64,000 bases of DNA from Bradyrhizobium algeriense (GTDB lineage Bacteria > Pseudomonadota > Alphaproteobacteria > Rhizobiales > Xanthobacteraceae), in assembly GCF_003062295.1 (NCBI RefSeq), contig NZ_PYCN01000002.1:248001-312000 (forward strand), in the 5' to 3' direction. Below, one piece after another: positions 44,464 to 53,715 of the stretch (its first letter is position 1; each line of letters begins with the position of its first letter). Under the pieces are notes generated by a model, which saw only the letters and a program-made list of their open reading frames with translations, did not search any database and was not told the origin of the DNA. The position numbers and the translations under genes are program-made.

Positions 44464-44927
44464 CGGAAAACAACCACAAGACGGTCCTGACCGGCGGCTG
44501 CCAGTGCGGAGCCATCCGCTTTGCGATGTCGAAGGCACCGACCAAGATCAGCATCTGCCATTGCCGGATGTGCCAGAAGGCATCGGGCGCGCCGTTTGCC
44601 TCCTTCGCCGACATTGAGCACGAACATTTCACCTGGACCCGCGGCAAGCCGGCTTCGTTCCAATCCTCCTCGATCGCCGAGCGCGATTTCTGCGCGGCCT
44701 GCGGCACGCCCCTAAGCTTTCGCCTGATCGGCGGTCCCCGGATCGAGATCATGACGGGCACGTTCGACCGGCCTGACCGGGTGGTGCCGACGCGGCAATA
44801 TGGAACCGAATCCCGGCTCGGCTGGGTGGTCGGCATCGCCAACCTGCCGAGCCAGACCACGCAGCAGAATTACGGGCCGGAGAAGATGGCGACCATCACC
44901 GGCCACCAGCATCCGGACCATGATTAG
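44460..44927 (+). CDS. GFA family (CENP-V/GFA fold) zinc protein
   Basis: A 155-residue protein with the GFA zinc sites: C14 and C16 in GGCQCGAIRF, CHCRMC (C33, C35, C38) and CAACG with FR downstream. These bind one structural and one exchangeable zinc. Despite the family name (glutathione-dependent formaldehyde-activating), many members have no known formaldehyde role. It overlaps the mutA stop by 4 bases and precedes the mutase large subunit by 43 bases, so it is co-transcribed with the mutase, which is not typical. Confidence 0.88.
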   Translation: MTENNHKTVLTGGCQCGAIRFAMSKAPTKISICHCRMCQKASGAPFASFADIEHEHFTWTRGKPASFQSSSIAERDFCAACGTPLSFRLIGGPRIEIMTGTFDRPDRVVPTRQYGTESRLGWVVGIANLPSQTTQQNYGPEKMATITGHQHPDHD

Positions 44928-44969
44928 GGGTAACGATCCCCGACGTTCACATGTGCTATGATGGGTACC

Positions 44970-47129
44970 ATGAGCCGCATACCGAACTTCGCAGATATCG
45001 CCTTTGAAGCCACCGCGCCCGCGCAGCCCGCCGGCAGCGCCGAGCCGTGGCTAACGCCCGAGGGCATTCCGGTGAAGCCCGGCTACAGCGAGGCCGATCT
45101 CGAAGGCATCGACTTCCTCGAGACATGGCCCGGCGTCGCGCCCTATCTGCGCGGCCCCTACCCGACCATGTACGTCAACCAGCCCTGGACCATCCGGCAA
45201 TATGCGGGCTTCTCCACGGCGGAAGATTCCAACGCATTCTACCGTCGCAACCTCGCGGCCGGGCAAAAGGGCCTTTCGGTCGCGTTCGACCTCGCCACTC
45301 ACCGCGGTTACGACTCCGATCATCCCCGCGTCTCCGGCGACGTCGGCATGGCCGGCGTCGCGATCGATTCCATCTACGACATGCGGACGCTGTTTGCGGG
45401 CATTCCGCTCGACCAGATGAGCGTGTCGATGACCATGAACGGCGCGGTGCTGCCGATCCTTGCGCTGTTCGTCGCCGCCGCCGAGGAACAGGGCGTGCCG
45501 CCGGAGAAACTCTCGGGCACCATTCAGAACGACATTCTGAAAGAGTTCATGGTGCGCAATACCTACATCTATCCGCCGGCGCCTTCGATGCGGATCATCT
45601 CCGACATCTTTGCGTACACCTCGCAAAAAATGCCGAAGTACAATTCGATCTCGATCTCCGGCTATCACATGCAGGAAGCCGGCGCGACACAGGATCTCGA
45701 GCTCGCCTACACACTGGCCGACGGCGTCGAATACTTACGCGCCGGTCTTGCTGCCGGCCTCGATGTTGATCGCTTTGCGCCGCGGCTGTCGTTCTTCTGG
45801 GCGATCGGCATGAACTTCTTCATGGAAGTCGCCAAGATGCGCGCCGCCCGGCTGTTGTGGGCCAAGCTGCTGACGCAGTTCAATCCGAAGGATCCGCGCT
45901 CGCTGTCGCTGCGCACGCATTGCCAGACCTCCGGCTGGTCGCTGACCGCGCAGGACGTCTTCAACAATGTGATGCGCACCACGATCGAGGCGATGGCGGC
46001 GACCCAAGGCCATACGCAGTCGCTGCACACCAATGCGCTCGACGAAGCCTTGGCGCTGCCGACGGATTTCTCGGCCCGCATCGCGCGCAACACGCAATTG
46101 TTCCTGCAGCAGGAAAGCGGCACCAACCGCATCATCGATCCCTGGGGCGGCTCCTACTACGTCGAGCGGCTGACCCGCGACCTCGCGGCGAAAGCCTGGG
46201 GACATATCCAGGAAGTCGAGGCGCTCGGCGGCATGGCCAAGGCCATCGAAGCCGGCGTGCCGAAGCTGCGCATCGAGGAAGCTTCCGCGAAGACGCAGGC
46301 GCGGATCGACGCCGGCAAGCAGGCCGTGATCGGCGTCAACAAGTACAAGCCGGTCAATGAAGCGGCGATCGACGTGCTCAAGGTGGAGAACTCCACCGTG
46401 CGGCGGCTGCAGATCGACAAGCTGAAGCGGCTGCGCTCCGAGCGCGACCAGAAGGAAGTCGATCAGGCGCTTGCGGCGCTGACGCGCAGCGCCGGCGAAG
46501 GCAACGGCAATCTGCTGGCGCTGGCGATTGATGCTGCGCGCGCAAAGGCCACCGTCGGCGAAATTTCGGACGCGATGGAAAAAGTATTCGGCCGTCACCG
46601 CGCCGAAATCAAATCCATCACCGGCGTCTACAAGCGGGAGGCGTCCGCCATGTCCAACCGGGTCGAAAAAGTGCAGGAGCTGATCGATGCGTTCGAGAAT
46701 GCCGAGGGTCGCCGCCCCCGCATCCTCGTCGCCAAGATCGGCCAGGACGGCCACGATCGCGGCCAGAAGGTGATCGCGTCGGCCTTCGCCGATGTCGGCT
46801 TCGACGTCGATATCGGGCCGCTGTTCGCCACCGCCGACGAGGCGGCGCGGCAGGCAGTCGAGAACGACGTGCATATCCTCGGCGTGTCGTCGCTGGCGGC
46901 TGCCCACCTTACGGCTGTGCCGGAATTGAAGGCCGCGCTGAAGAAGCACGGCCGCGAGGACATCATGATCATCATCGGCGGCGTGGTGCCGCCGCAGGAT
47001 TATGACGCGCTGTACAAGGCCGGCGCCGAAGCGATCTTCCCGCCGGGCACCGTGATCTCCGACGCCGCCGAAGAGCTGATCCACAAGCTCAACGCAAGGC
47101 TTGGCCACAGCAGCGAGGCGGCGGAGTAA
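44970..47129 (+). CDS. scpA: Methylmalonyl-CoA mutase large (alpha) subunit
   Basis: A 719-residue catalytic subunit that interconverts methylmalonyl-CoA and succinyl-CoA using adenosylcobalamin, the last step of propionyl-CoA use. The substrate barrel carries [36 protein letters not shown]; the C-terminal cobalamin domain has GQDGHDRG, where H595 is the lower axial ligand. ATG 44970 gives the usual [10 protein letters not shown] start; ATGs at 44958 and 44961 are alternatives. meaB, its chaperone, lies 4.6 kb downstream. Confidence 0.96.
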   Translation: MSRIPNFADIAFEATAPAQPAGSAEPWLTPEGIPVKPGYSEADLEGIDFLETWPGVAPYLRGPYPTMYVNQPWTIRQYAGFSTAEDSNAFYRRNLAAGQKGLSVAFDLATHRGYDSDHPRVSGDVGMAGVAIDSIYDMRTLFAGIPLDQMSVSMTMNGAVLPILALFVAAAEEQGVPPEKLSGTIQNDILKEFMVRNTYIYPPAPSMRIISDIFAYTSQKMPKYNSISISGYHMQEAGATQDLELAYTLADGVEYLRAGLAAGLDVDRFAPRLSFFWAIGMNFFMEVAKMRAARLLWAKLLTQFNPKDPRSLSLRTHCQTSGWSLTAQDVFNNVMRTTIEAMAATQGHTQSLHTNALDEALALPTDFSARIARNTQLFLQQESGTNRIIDPWGGSYYVERLTRDLAAKAWGHIQEVEALGGMAKAIEAGVPKLRIEEASAKTQARIDAGKQAVIGVNKYKPVNEAAIDVLKVENSTVRRLQIDKLKRLRSERDQKEVDQALAALTRSAGEGNGNLLALAIDAARAKATVGEISDAMEKVFGRHRAEIKSITGVYKREASAMSNRVEKVQELIDAFENAEGRRPRILVAKIGQDGHDRGQKVIASAFADVGFDVDIGPLFATADEAARQAVENDVHILGVSSLAAAHLTAVPELKAALKKHGREDIMIIIGGVVPPQDYDALYKAGAEAIFPPGTVISDAAEELIHKLNARLGHSSEAAE

Positions 47130-47166
47130 TTTTCCGCCGGGCGCAGCTACCTTCAAAGGATCGCCC

Positions 47167-47955
47167 TTGCGCAACATCGCATTCGCCCGGACATTAGCTT
47201 TAGCGGGCGCCATCGCAGGCGCTGCGGCGCTCGGCCCAGCGTTGGCCGCCGAGCCCAAGCCGGACTTTTCCATCAAGACCAAATGGGTCGAGGCCACCGT
47301 CATCCTCGACGCGAAGATCAAGGCCGATCCTGCACTGGCGGCGAACTGCCTGGCTGAGGGAAAGAAGTGGACAGAGAAAAACCGCACCGATGCCGACAAG
47401 GAGCGCAAGCAGGACCCCGATTTGTTCCGCAACGCGTGGTCGTTTGAGCGGAAATACGAGACGCGCTCGGTGGTCGACGGCCGCTATGTCAGCATCGTCA
47501 GGGCCGACTACGAATATACGGGCGGCGCGCACCCCAACAGCTCGTCCGACACGATCCTGTGGGACAGGTCAGCAGGCAAACGCATCAGCATCCGTCCGTT
47601 CTTCACCGAAACAGCCGACGACGGCCCGACGCTGAAAGCGATGCGGCGAGGCGTCATTGCATCGCTCGAGGCAGAGAAAAAGAAGCGCGGCGCGGAAGGC
47701 ACGGATGCCAGCGCCATCGAAGCCATCGAGCCGAAGCTTCTCAAGATCGGGCCGGTCTCGCTGGCGCCATCGACCGAGGAAGGCAAGAGCTCCGGCCTGA
47801 CCTTCCACTACTCACCTTATGCTGTCGGCTCCTACGCCGAAGGCGAGTACATCGCCTTCGTACCCTGGGAGACGTTGAAGCCGTATCTGACGTCGGAAGG
47901 CGCCAAAATTTTCGGCGGCGCGCGACCGAAGGACGACGAAGACCGGCCGCAGTGA
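47167..47955 (+). CDS. Secreted DUF3298/RsiV-like protein
   Basis: A 262-residue protein with a signal peptide (LRNIAFARTLALAGAIAGAAALGPALAAEP). The mature part has an RsiV/DUF3298-type pattern: RSVVDGRYVSIVRADYEYTGGAHPNSSSDTILWDRSAGKRI, and a C-terminal FHYSPYAVGSYAEGEYIAFVPWETLKPYL. It should be periplasmic, where this fold is found in lysozyme-inhibitor or sensor proteins. No ATG fits: TTG at 47167 has AAAGGA 7 bases upstream and gives a proper signal peptide, so it is chosen over the frame from 47101 that overlaps the mutase gene. Confidence 0.8.
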   Translation: MRNIAFARTLALAGAIAGAAALGPALAAEPKPDFSIKTKWVEATVILDAKIKADPALAANCLAEGKKWTEKNRTDADKERKQDPDLFRNAWSFERKYETRSVVDGRYVSIVRADYEYTGGAHPNSSSDTILWDRSAGKRISIRPFFTETADDGPTLKAMRRGVIASLEAEKKKRGAEGTDASAIEAIEPKLLKIGPVSLAPSTEEGKSSGLTFHYSPYAVGSYAEGEYIAFVPWETLKPYLTSEGAKIFGGARPKDDEDRPQ

Positions 47956-47965
47956 GGCCGCACCA

Positions 47966-48436
47966 TCACGCAGCCTGACGGCCCAGCGCCCGTTCGAGCG
48001 AATGCGTCCAGTCCGGAATCCATGACTCGAACAGCGTCTGCCAGCGATCGGCATCCTGCGGCGCGGTATCGAGTTGCACTTTCCATTCGATAAAGGTCCG
48101 GTTGCCCTCGACGACCGGCAGCAGGTGCATCGTCCCCTCGTAGCGCGTCGGCGCGGGCGCATGCGGCGTCGCCTCGGCCGGAAACGGCAGCGGCTCGATG
48201 CCCGCATAGGTCAGCGCATGCGCTTCGTCGGAATGGCCGGCGAGCCGCTGCCTGATCCAGTTGCCGAGGTAGCAGAAGCGCCTGACCGCGCCGACTTCGT
48301 CGCCGCCCTTGTCGTCCTCGATCATGCTTTCGCTGACGCCATCGATATAGGCCGGATAGTTGTTGAAGTCGCGGATCAGGTCCCACACGGTTTCCAGGGG
48401 ATGGTTCAGCACGGTGCTGTAATAGGCTGTCGTCAT
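47966..48436 (-). CDS. SRPBCC (START-like) family protein
   Basis: A 156-residue protein of the SRPBCC superfamily, which binds hydrophobic ligands in a deep pocket. The N-terminal MTTAYYSTVLNHPLETVWDLIRDFNNYPAYIDGVSESMIED is typical, with helix and strand pattern through FIEWKVQLDTAP to the long C-terminal helix. Start at 48436 gives this family N-terminus. It converges with the DUF3298 gene, with 10 bases between stops. Enzymatic or transport role unknown. Confidence 0.85.
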   Translation of the reverse strand: MTTAYYSTVLNHPLETVWDLIRDFNNYPAYIDGVSESMIEDDKGGDEVGAVRRFCYLGNWIRQRLAGHSDEAHALTYAGIEPLPFPAEATPHAPAPTRYEGTMHLLPVVEGNRTFIEWKVQLDTAPQDADRWQTLFESWIPDWTHSLERALGRQAA

Positions 48437-48655
48437 GGTTCTCTCCGCAATCATTCGCGACCCGATGACTGGGCCGCACATGGATACCTATTTCGGGTAG
48501 CCCGGTCGCCGCCACCCGATTTCCGGATGCGGCGAGATGCCCATCGGCGACGACCCTCCTCACGAGCCAATGCCTTGCGACAACAACGCAAAGCCGCCTA
48601 GAATGTCTCATCACAAGAGCGTCCGGCCTCACGGATGCCGCAGGGAGGACCACCG

Positions 48656-49651
48656 ATGTCCAAAAAGATCACGCGCCGCGCCTTCGCGGCTTCATCCGCT
48701 GCTGCCGCGGCCGTCGCGGGTTTTGGCTTCAAGCCGGCTTTGGCGCAGGCCTATCCGGCACGGCCGGTGACGGTGATCGTGCCGTGGGGCGCCGGCGGCG
48801 GCACCGACGCGACCGCGCGCATCGTGGCGGCGCTGCTGGAGAAGGACCTCGGCCAGCCGTTCAACGTGGTCAACCGCACCGGCGGCTCCGGCGTGGTCGG
48901 CCATTCCGCGATCGCGACCGCACAGCCCGACGGCTACACCATCGGCATGCTGACGGTGGAAATCTCGATGATGCACTGGCAGGGGCTCACGGAACTGGCA
49001 CCGAAGAGCTATACGCCGCTGGCGCTGATGAACGAGGATCCGCCCGGCATCCAGGTCAGTTCCGCATCGCCCTACAAGACCGTGAAAGAGCTCGCCGACG
49101 CCATCAAGGCCGCGCCTGCCGGCAAGTTCAAAGCCTCCGGCACCGGCCAGGGCGGCATCTGGCACTTAGCGCTGGTCGGCTGGATGCAGGCGATGGGGCT
49201 TGCGCCGAACCACGTGGCGTGGGTGCCCTCGAATGGCGCCGCGCCCGCGATGCAGGATCTCGCGGCAGGCGGCCTCGACCTCACCACCTGCTCGGTGCCG
49301 GAAGCCCGCGCGATCATCGAGGCCGGCAAGGCGCGCAGCCTCGCCGTCATGGCTACGGCGCGCAATCCTGCATTCCCCGACGTGCCAACGCTGAAGGAAG
49401 CCATAGGCATCGACTATTCGACCGGTGCGTGGCGCGGCATTGCCGGTCCCAAAGGCCTGCCGGCTGATGTCGCGACCAAGCTCACGGCGTCGCTGAAGAA
49501 GGTTTACGACTCCAAGGAGTTCAAGGACTTCATGAGCAATCGCGGCTTCGGAACGGTGTGGGGCGATGCGGCCCAATTCGCGGCCTTCATGGACAAGGGC
49601 GACGCCCAGATGGGCGTGGCGATGAAGGCCGCCGGCCTGTCGAAGGCTTGA
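48656..49651 (+). CDS. Tripartite tricarboxylate transporter receptor (Bug/TctC)
   Basis: A 331-residue periplasmic binding protein with a signal carrying a twin arginine (TRRAFAASSAAAAAVAGFG) and the Bug-family motifs YPARPVTVIVPWGAGGGTDATARIVA and GGSGVVGHSAI. It would capture a carboxylate and deliver it to the TctA/TctB permease encoded next. The ATG follows GGGAGG. Bug proteins bind diverse carboxylates, so the ligand is not certain. The genes lie between the methylmalonyl-CoA mutase subunits and meaB, which suggests a C3-C5 carboxylate leading to propionyl- or methylmalonyl-CoA. Confidence 0.92.
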   Translation: MSKKITRRAFAASSAAAAAVAGFGFKPALAQAYPARPVTVIVPWGAGGGTDATARIVAALLEKDLGQPFNVVNRTGGSGVVGHSAIATAQPDGYTIGMLTVEISMMHWQGLTELAPKSYTPLALMNEDPPGIQVSSASPYKTVKELADAIKAAPAGKFKASGTGQGGIWHLALVGWMQAMGLAPNHVAWVPSNGAAPAMQDLAAGGLDLTTCSVPEARAIIEAGKARSLAVMATARNPAFPDVPTLKEAIGIDYSTGAWRGIAGPKGLPADVATKLTASLKKVYDSKEFKDFMSNRGFGTVWGDAAQFAAFMDKGDAQMGVAMKAAGLSKA

Positions 49652-49695
49652 TCCATTCCGGCGGCCCCCTTCACCGGAAACCATAGGGCTCGTTC

Positions 49696-50181
49696 ATGCG
49701 TCTTCCCGATCGCGTCACGGGATTGTTTCTCGTTGGTCTCGGCGCGGCTGCCGCCTATGGCGGATGGCAGTTGCCACCGGTCCCTGGTCAGCCGGTCGGA
49801 CCGAACGTCTTCCCGCTGGTGATCGGCTCGGGTCTGGCGCTGTGCGGGCTCGCCATCGCGTTCGGGGTCGGCCACAACTTCGAAGAGAAAGAAGAGCTTA
49901 TTCCGGTCGAGGGCGGCCAGCCTCCGCCACCGACCGGAAAGCTCTACGGCCTGCGCGCCCTGCTTCCGCCGGCGCTGCTGCTGTTCTACGTGGCGATCGC
50001 CGACCGGCTCGGCTTCATCCTTACGGCGACCCTGATCGTGTACGTGACCGCAACCGCGCTCGGAGCCCGCTGGAAGGTTGCGCTGCCGCTCGCCGTGCTG
50101 GCGCCGATCGGCGTCCACCTGATTTTCTCAAAATTGCTGCGCGTGCCGCTGCCGCCCGGCGTTTTGCCAATGCCCTGGTGA
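49696..50181 (+). CDS. Tripartite tricarboxylate transporter small permease (TctB)
   Basis: A 161-residue membrane protein with about four helices and the TctB layout, starting MRLPDRVTGLFLVGLGAAAAYGG and containing PVPGQPVGPNVFPLVIG after the first helix. It works with the large permease encoded 4 bases downstream to carry the substrate across the inner membrane using an ion gradient. Gene order receptor, small permease, large permease is normal. Confidence 0.9.
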   Translation: MRLPDRVTGLFLVGLGAAAAYGGWQLPPVPGQPVGPNVFPLVIGSGLALCGLAIAFGVGHNFEEKEELIPVEGGQPPPPTGKLYGLRALLPPALLLFYVAIADRLGFILTATLIVYVTATALGARWKVALPLAVLAPIGVHLIFSKLLRVPLPPGVLPMPW

Positions 50182-50184
50182 TCG

Positions 50185-51696
50185 ATGCTCAATACCCTGA
50201 CGCAAGCCTTCGCGCTCATCACCACCTGGGAAGTCATCGTCGCGATGCTGGCGGCATCGGTCTATGGCCTCGTGATCGGATCGCTGCCTGGCCTGTCGGC
50301 CACGATGGCGACCGCATTGCTGGTCCCGGTCACGTTCTATCTGTCGCCGATCGCCGCGATCGCCACCATCGTGGCGGCATCCACGATGGCGATCTTCGCC
50401 GGTGACATCCCCGGCGCGTTACTTCGCATCCCGGGCACCCCCGCCTCCGCGGCCTATGCGGACGAAGCCTATGCGATGACGCGCAAGGGCGAGGCCGAAC
50501 TCGCGCTCGGCGCGGGCGTGTGGTTCTCCGCCGTCGGCGGCATCGCAGGCACGCTCTCGCTGATGATCCTGGCGCCGCCGCTCGCCGAGATCGCGCTGTC
50601 GTTCTCGACCTTCGAATATTTCTGGCTGGCATTCCTCGGCCTGATGTGCGCCACGCTGGTCGCGCGCTCCTCTCCGGTCAAGGCGATCGCCAGCATGTTC
50701 ATCGGCCTCCTGGTCGCGTGCATCGGCATCGAAAACCCCGGTGGAGTGCCGCGCTTCACCTTCGGCATGACCAATTTGTTCGGCGGCATCGAACCGATCC
50801 CGGCGCTGGTCGGTGTCTTTGCCGTGGCGCAGGTGATGCGCGCGATGCTGACGCCGGAGCCGCCGCCGATCCCGCGGCGCAAATTCGGAAGCATCCTGGC
50901 GGGCCAGTGGAAGCTCACCAAAAAGTACAACTGGCAGATGACGCGAGGGAACATCGTCGGCATCATCATCGGCGTGCTGCCGGGCGCCGGCGCCGACATG
51001 GCGGCCTGGGTCAGCTACGCCATGTCCAAGCGCTTTTCGAAAGAGCCCGAGAAGTTCGGCACCGGCCATGTCGAGGGCCTGGTCGAGGCCGGCGCTAGCA
51101 ACAACGCCAGCATCGCCTCGGGCTGGGTGCCCTCGCTGCTATTCGGCATCCCCGGCGATACCATCGCGGCGATCGCCATCGGCGTGCTCTACATGAAGGG
51201 CCTCAACCCCGGCCCGACGCTGTTCACCGAAAAAGCGTCGAGCATGTATGCGATCTACCTGATGTTCATCATCGCCAACATCATCATGATCCCGCTCGGC
51301 ATCGTCATGATCAGGGTTGCAAGTTACGTGCTGCGCGCGCCGCGTTCCACCGTGATGCCGGTCATCATGCTGTGCTGCGCCGTCGGCTCGTTCGCGATCG
51401 GCAACAACATATTCGGCGTCGTGATCGTCGCGACCTTTGGCGTCATCGGTTACGTCATGGAAGAAAACGGCTATCCGGTCGCCGCGATGGTGCTCGGCAT
51501 CGTGATGGGCACCATGATCGAGCAAAGTTTCGTCACCTCGCTGATCAAATCCGACGGCAGCGTATTCCCGTTCTTCGAGCGGCCGATCGCCGCGATTCTG
51601 GCCGCCATGGCGATCGGCGCGCTGATCTGGCCGGTGCTGGTCTGGGTATGGCGGAAGCTCAAACGGGCACCCGTCCCCGCCACATCGGCGCGCTGA
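50185..51696 (+). CDS. Tripartite tricarboxylate transporter large permease (TctA)
   Basis: A 503-residue protein with about 11-12 membrane helices. TctA signatures include GSLPGLSATMATALLVPVTF near the N-terminus and SGWVPSLLFGIPGDTIAAIAIGVL in the second half, which form the symmetric transport sites. It is coupled to tctB (3-base spacing). meaB begins 54 bases after its stop, so the carrier and the mutase chaperone are probably in one transcript. Confidence 0.93.
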   Translation: MLNTLTQAFALITTWEVIVAMLAASVYGLVIGSLPGLSATMATALLVPVTFYLSPIAAIATIVAASTMAIFAGDIPGALLRIPGTPASAAYADEAYAMTRKGEAELALGAGVWFSAVGGIAGTLSLMILAPPLAEIALSFSTFEYFWLAFLGLMCATLVARSSPVKAIASMFIGLLVACIGIENPGGVPRFTFGMTNLFGGIEPIPALVGVFAVAQVMRAMLTPEPPPIPRRKFGSILAGQWKLTKKYNWQMTRGNIVGIIIGVLPGAGADMAAWVSYAMSKRFSKEPEKFGTGHVEGLVEAGASNNASIASGWVPSLLFGIPGDTIAAIAIGVLYMKGLNPGPTLFTEKASSMYAIYLMFIIANIIMIPLGIVMIRVASYVLRAPRSTVMPVIMLCCAVGSFAIGNNIFGVVIVATFGVIGYVMEENGYPVAAMVLGIVMGTMIEQSFVTSLIKSDGSVFPFFERPIAAILAAMAIGALIWPVLVWVWRKLKRAPVPATSAR

Positions 51697-51749
51697 AGGA
51701 CTGCGCAGGGCCCCCTCGCCTGCATGGCGCGGGCGTTGTAAACCAAGCC

Positions 51750-52742
51750 ATGACCCTGCCGAAGAATCCTTCCCCCGATGTCGGGAAACTCGCCAAAGAA
51801 CTCCGCGCCGGCCACCGCGCGGCGCTGGCCCGCGCGATCACGCTGATCGAGAGCCGGCGCGGCGACCACCAGGCGGCGGCGCGCGATCTGGTGCAGGCGC
51901 TGTTGCCTGACACCGGCAAGGCGGTGCGCGTCGGCATCACCGGCTCGCCCGGGGTCGGCAAGTCCACCACGATCGACGTGCTCGGCATGTTCCTGATCGA
52001 GCGCGGCCACAAGGTCGCGGTGCTGGCGGTGGACCCCTCCTCGGCGCGCACCGGCGGCTCGATCCTCGGCGACAAGACGCGGATGGCGCGGCTGGCGAAT
52101 TCCGACCATGCCTTCGTCCGGCCCTCGCCGTCATCAGGCACGCTCGGCGGGGTCGCCGCCAAAACCCGCGAGGCGATGCTGCTCTGCGAAGCCGCCGGGT
52201 TCGACGTCGTGCTGGTGGAGACCGTCGGCATCGGCCAGTCCGAAACCGCGGTCTGCGACATGACCGATTTCTTCCTGGCCCTGATGCTGCCCGGCGCCGG
52301 CGACGAATTGCAGGGTATCAAGAAAGGCCTGGTCGAACTCGCTGACATGATCGCGATCAACAAGGCTGACGGCGACAACGTCAAGCGCGCCAATCTGGCG
52401 GCGGCCGAATACCGCGGCGCACTGCACATCCTGAGCCCCCGCTCGGAACACTGGCATCCGCCGGTGCTGACCTATTCGGCATTGACGGGCACCGGCATGG
52501 ACACGCTGTGGCAGAAGATTCTCGATCACCGCACCGCCATGAATGCCTCCGGCGAGTTCGCAGGTCGGCGGCGCGAGCAGCAGGTGAAATGGATGTGGTC
52601 GATGCTGGAGCAGCGGATGATGGCGCGGTTGCGCGCCGACGCCGCGATCCGCGCCAGGGTGAAGAAGACCGAAGCCGAAGTCGCTGACGGCCGCATCACG
52701 CCGGCGGTCGCCGCCGAACAGATCGCGGAGTGGCTGCGGTGA
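51750..52742 (+). CDS. meaB: Methylmalonyl-CoA mutase-associated GTPase
   Basis: A 330-residue G3E GTPase that guards methylmalonyl-CoA mutase: it gates loading of adenosylcobalamin and prevents inactivation. The P loop is GSPGVGKSTT, the metal region DPSSARTGGSILGDKTRM is typical, the switch contains ETVGIGQSE and the guanine motif is NKAD. The C-terminal helix region (MWSMLEQRMMARL) is the dimer arm. ATG 51750 was chosen as it gives the family start (MTLPKNPSPDVGKLAKELRAG); the longer frame overlaps tctA. The pyroglutamyl peptidase gene overlaps its stop. Confidence 0.94.
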   Translation: MTLPKNPSPDVGKLAKELRAGHRAALARAITLIESRRGDHQAAARDLVQALLPDTGKAVRVGITGSPGVGKSTTIDVLGMFLIERGHKVAVLAVDPSSARTGGSILGDKTRMARLANSDHAFVRPSPSSGTLGGVAAKTREAMLLCEAAGFDVVLVETVGIGQSETAVCDMTDFFLALMLPGAGDELQGIKKGLVELADMIAINKADGDNVKRANLAAAEYRGALHILSPRSEHWHPPVLTYSALTGTGMDTLWQKILDHRTAMNASGEFAGRRREQQVKWMWSMLEQRMMARLRADAAIRARVKKTEAEVADGRITPAVAAEQIAEWLR

Positions 52743-53383
52743 GCGAAAAACTTCGCATTCTCGTCACCGGATTCGGGCCGTTTCCCGGGGCGCCTTACAA
52801 TCCAACGCAGCCGCTGGTGGCGCGGCTGACGCGGCTGCGCCGCCCTGCTTTCGCCGAGGTCGAACTGTCCAGCCATATCTTTCCGGTCACCTACAGAGCG
52901 GTCGATCGCGAATTGCCGCTGGCTCTGAAGAAGCACCAACCTCACGCGCTGCTGATGTTCGGCCTCGCCGGCCGCACCGGATATCTCCGGGTCGAGACCC
53001 GCGCCCGCAATGCCATCACCATGCTGTGGCCCGACGCCGCGCAAACCCGCGCCCGCAAGGGATCGATCGCCGACGGTGCCGATGCGCAGAGATTCGGCCC
53101 GCATACCGCAAAGCTGCTGCGTGCCGCCAAGGGGACCGGGCTCGATGCCCGCGCCTCGCGTGATGCCGGCAGTTATCTTTGCAACTACCTGAGCTGGCGC
53201 GCGATTGAGGCCGTCGATGCCGACAACGGCCCCCGCCTCGCCGCCTTCATTCACATCCCACCGCTGGCACGCGGCGGCGCGTCCAGGCGCAAGGGATTTG
53301 CACGTATCACGCTGGAAGAGCTGGTCGACGCCGGCGAAGCGATGCTGCTGGAAATGGTGCGGCTGGCGCGCAGAACTTCGTGA
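52739..53383 (+). CDS. pcp: Pyroglutamyl-peptidase I
   Basis: A 214-residue C15 cysteine peptidase removing N-terminal pyroglutamate. The start ILVTGFGPFPGAPYNPTQPL is typical, and the catalytic triad E86 (in GYLRVETRARN), C148 (in AGSYLCNYLSW) and H172 (in FIHIP) is complete. GTG at 52739 overlaps the meaB stop (GTGA), so it is coupled to meaB. No functional connection with mutase is evident. Two palindromic repeats follow. Confidence 0.92.
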   Translation: MSEKLRILVTGFGPFPGAPYNPTQPLVARLTRLRRPAFAEVELSSHIFPVTYRAVDRELPLALKKHQPHALLMFGLAGRTGYLRVETRARNAITMLWPDAAQTRARKGSIADGADAQRFGPHTAKLLRAAKGTGLDARASRDAGSYLCNYLSWRAIEAVDADNGPRLAAFIHIPPLARGGASRRKGFARITLEELVDAGEAMLLEMVRLARRTS

Positions 53384-53387
53384 ATTC

Positions 53388-53466
53388 GTAGGATGGGTGG
53401 AGCGCAGCGATACCCATCAATGCCGGTGCTGTGGCGATGGGTATCGCTGCGCTCCACCCATCCTAC
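53388..53466. repeat. Perfect long palindromic repeat
   Basis: Two perfectly complementary 31-base arms (53388-53418 and 53436-53466) surround a 17-base loop, directly after the pcp stop. The arms carry GGAGCGCAGCGATACCC and its complement. A related core, GGATGGAGCGCAGCG, recurs at 61972. The hairpin may end or stabilise the meaB-pcp transcript. The class of repeat is familiar from Bradyrhizobium, from memory. Confidence 0.9.
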
Positions 53467-53472
53467 GGACCT

Positions 53473-53554
53473 GAGGAGCGCGGAACGCGCGTCTCGAAGG
53501 ATGAATGGCACGAGCCGGGCTACATGGTTCGAGACGGCGCTATCGCGCCTCCTC
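53473..53554. repeat. Second palindromic repeat, nested inverted arms
   Basis: Outer arms GAGGAGCGCG (53473-53482) and CGCGCCTCCTC (53544-53554, one bulged base) enclose inner perfect arms CGTCTCGAA (53490-53498) and TTCGAGACG (53528-53536). It follows the previous palindrome by 6 bases and belongs to a different repeat type. The remaining stretch to 53715 should hold the promoter of the TIGR03808 gene. Confidence 0.75.
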
Positions 53555-53715
53555 ACCATGAGGGTTTAACATTCCACCACGGATCAGCCGTACCCAACAT
53601 TAACCCTACCCCGAACAATCGCCGCCTTTCTTCCCGGTCTTCACCATGCCCGGCCGCATTTTCGCGATACCTATGAAGATGCAAATGCCGCGATCTGCAT
53701 TGCGCGAGGGCCACC

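Noticed and set aside
45735..47432. 565-codon leftward frame opposite the mutase large subunit
   Set aside because: Shadow frame of a strongly conserved gene.
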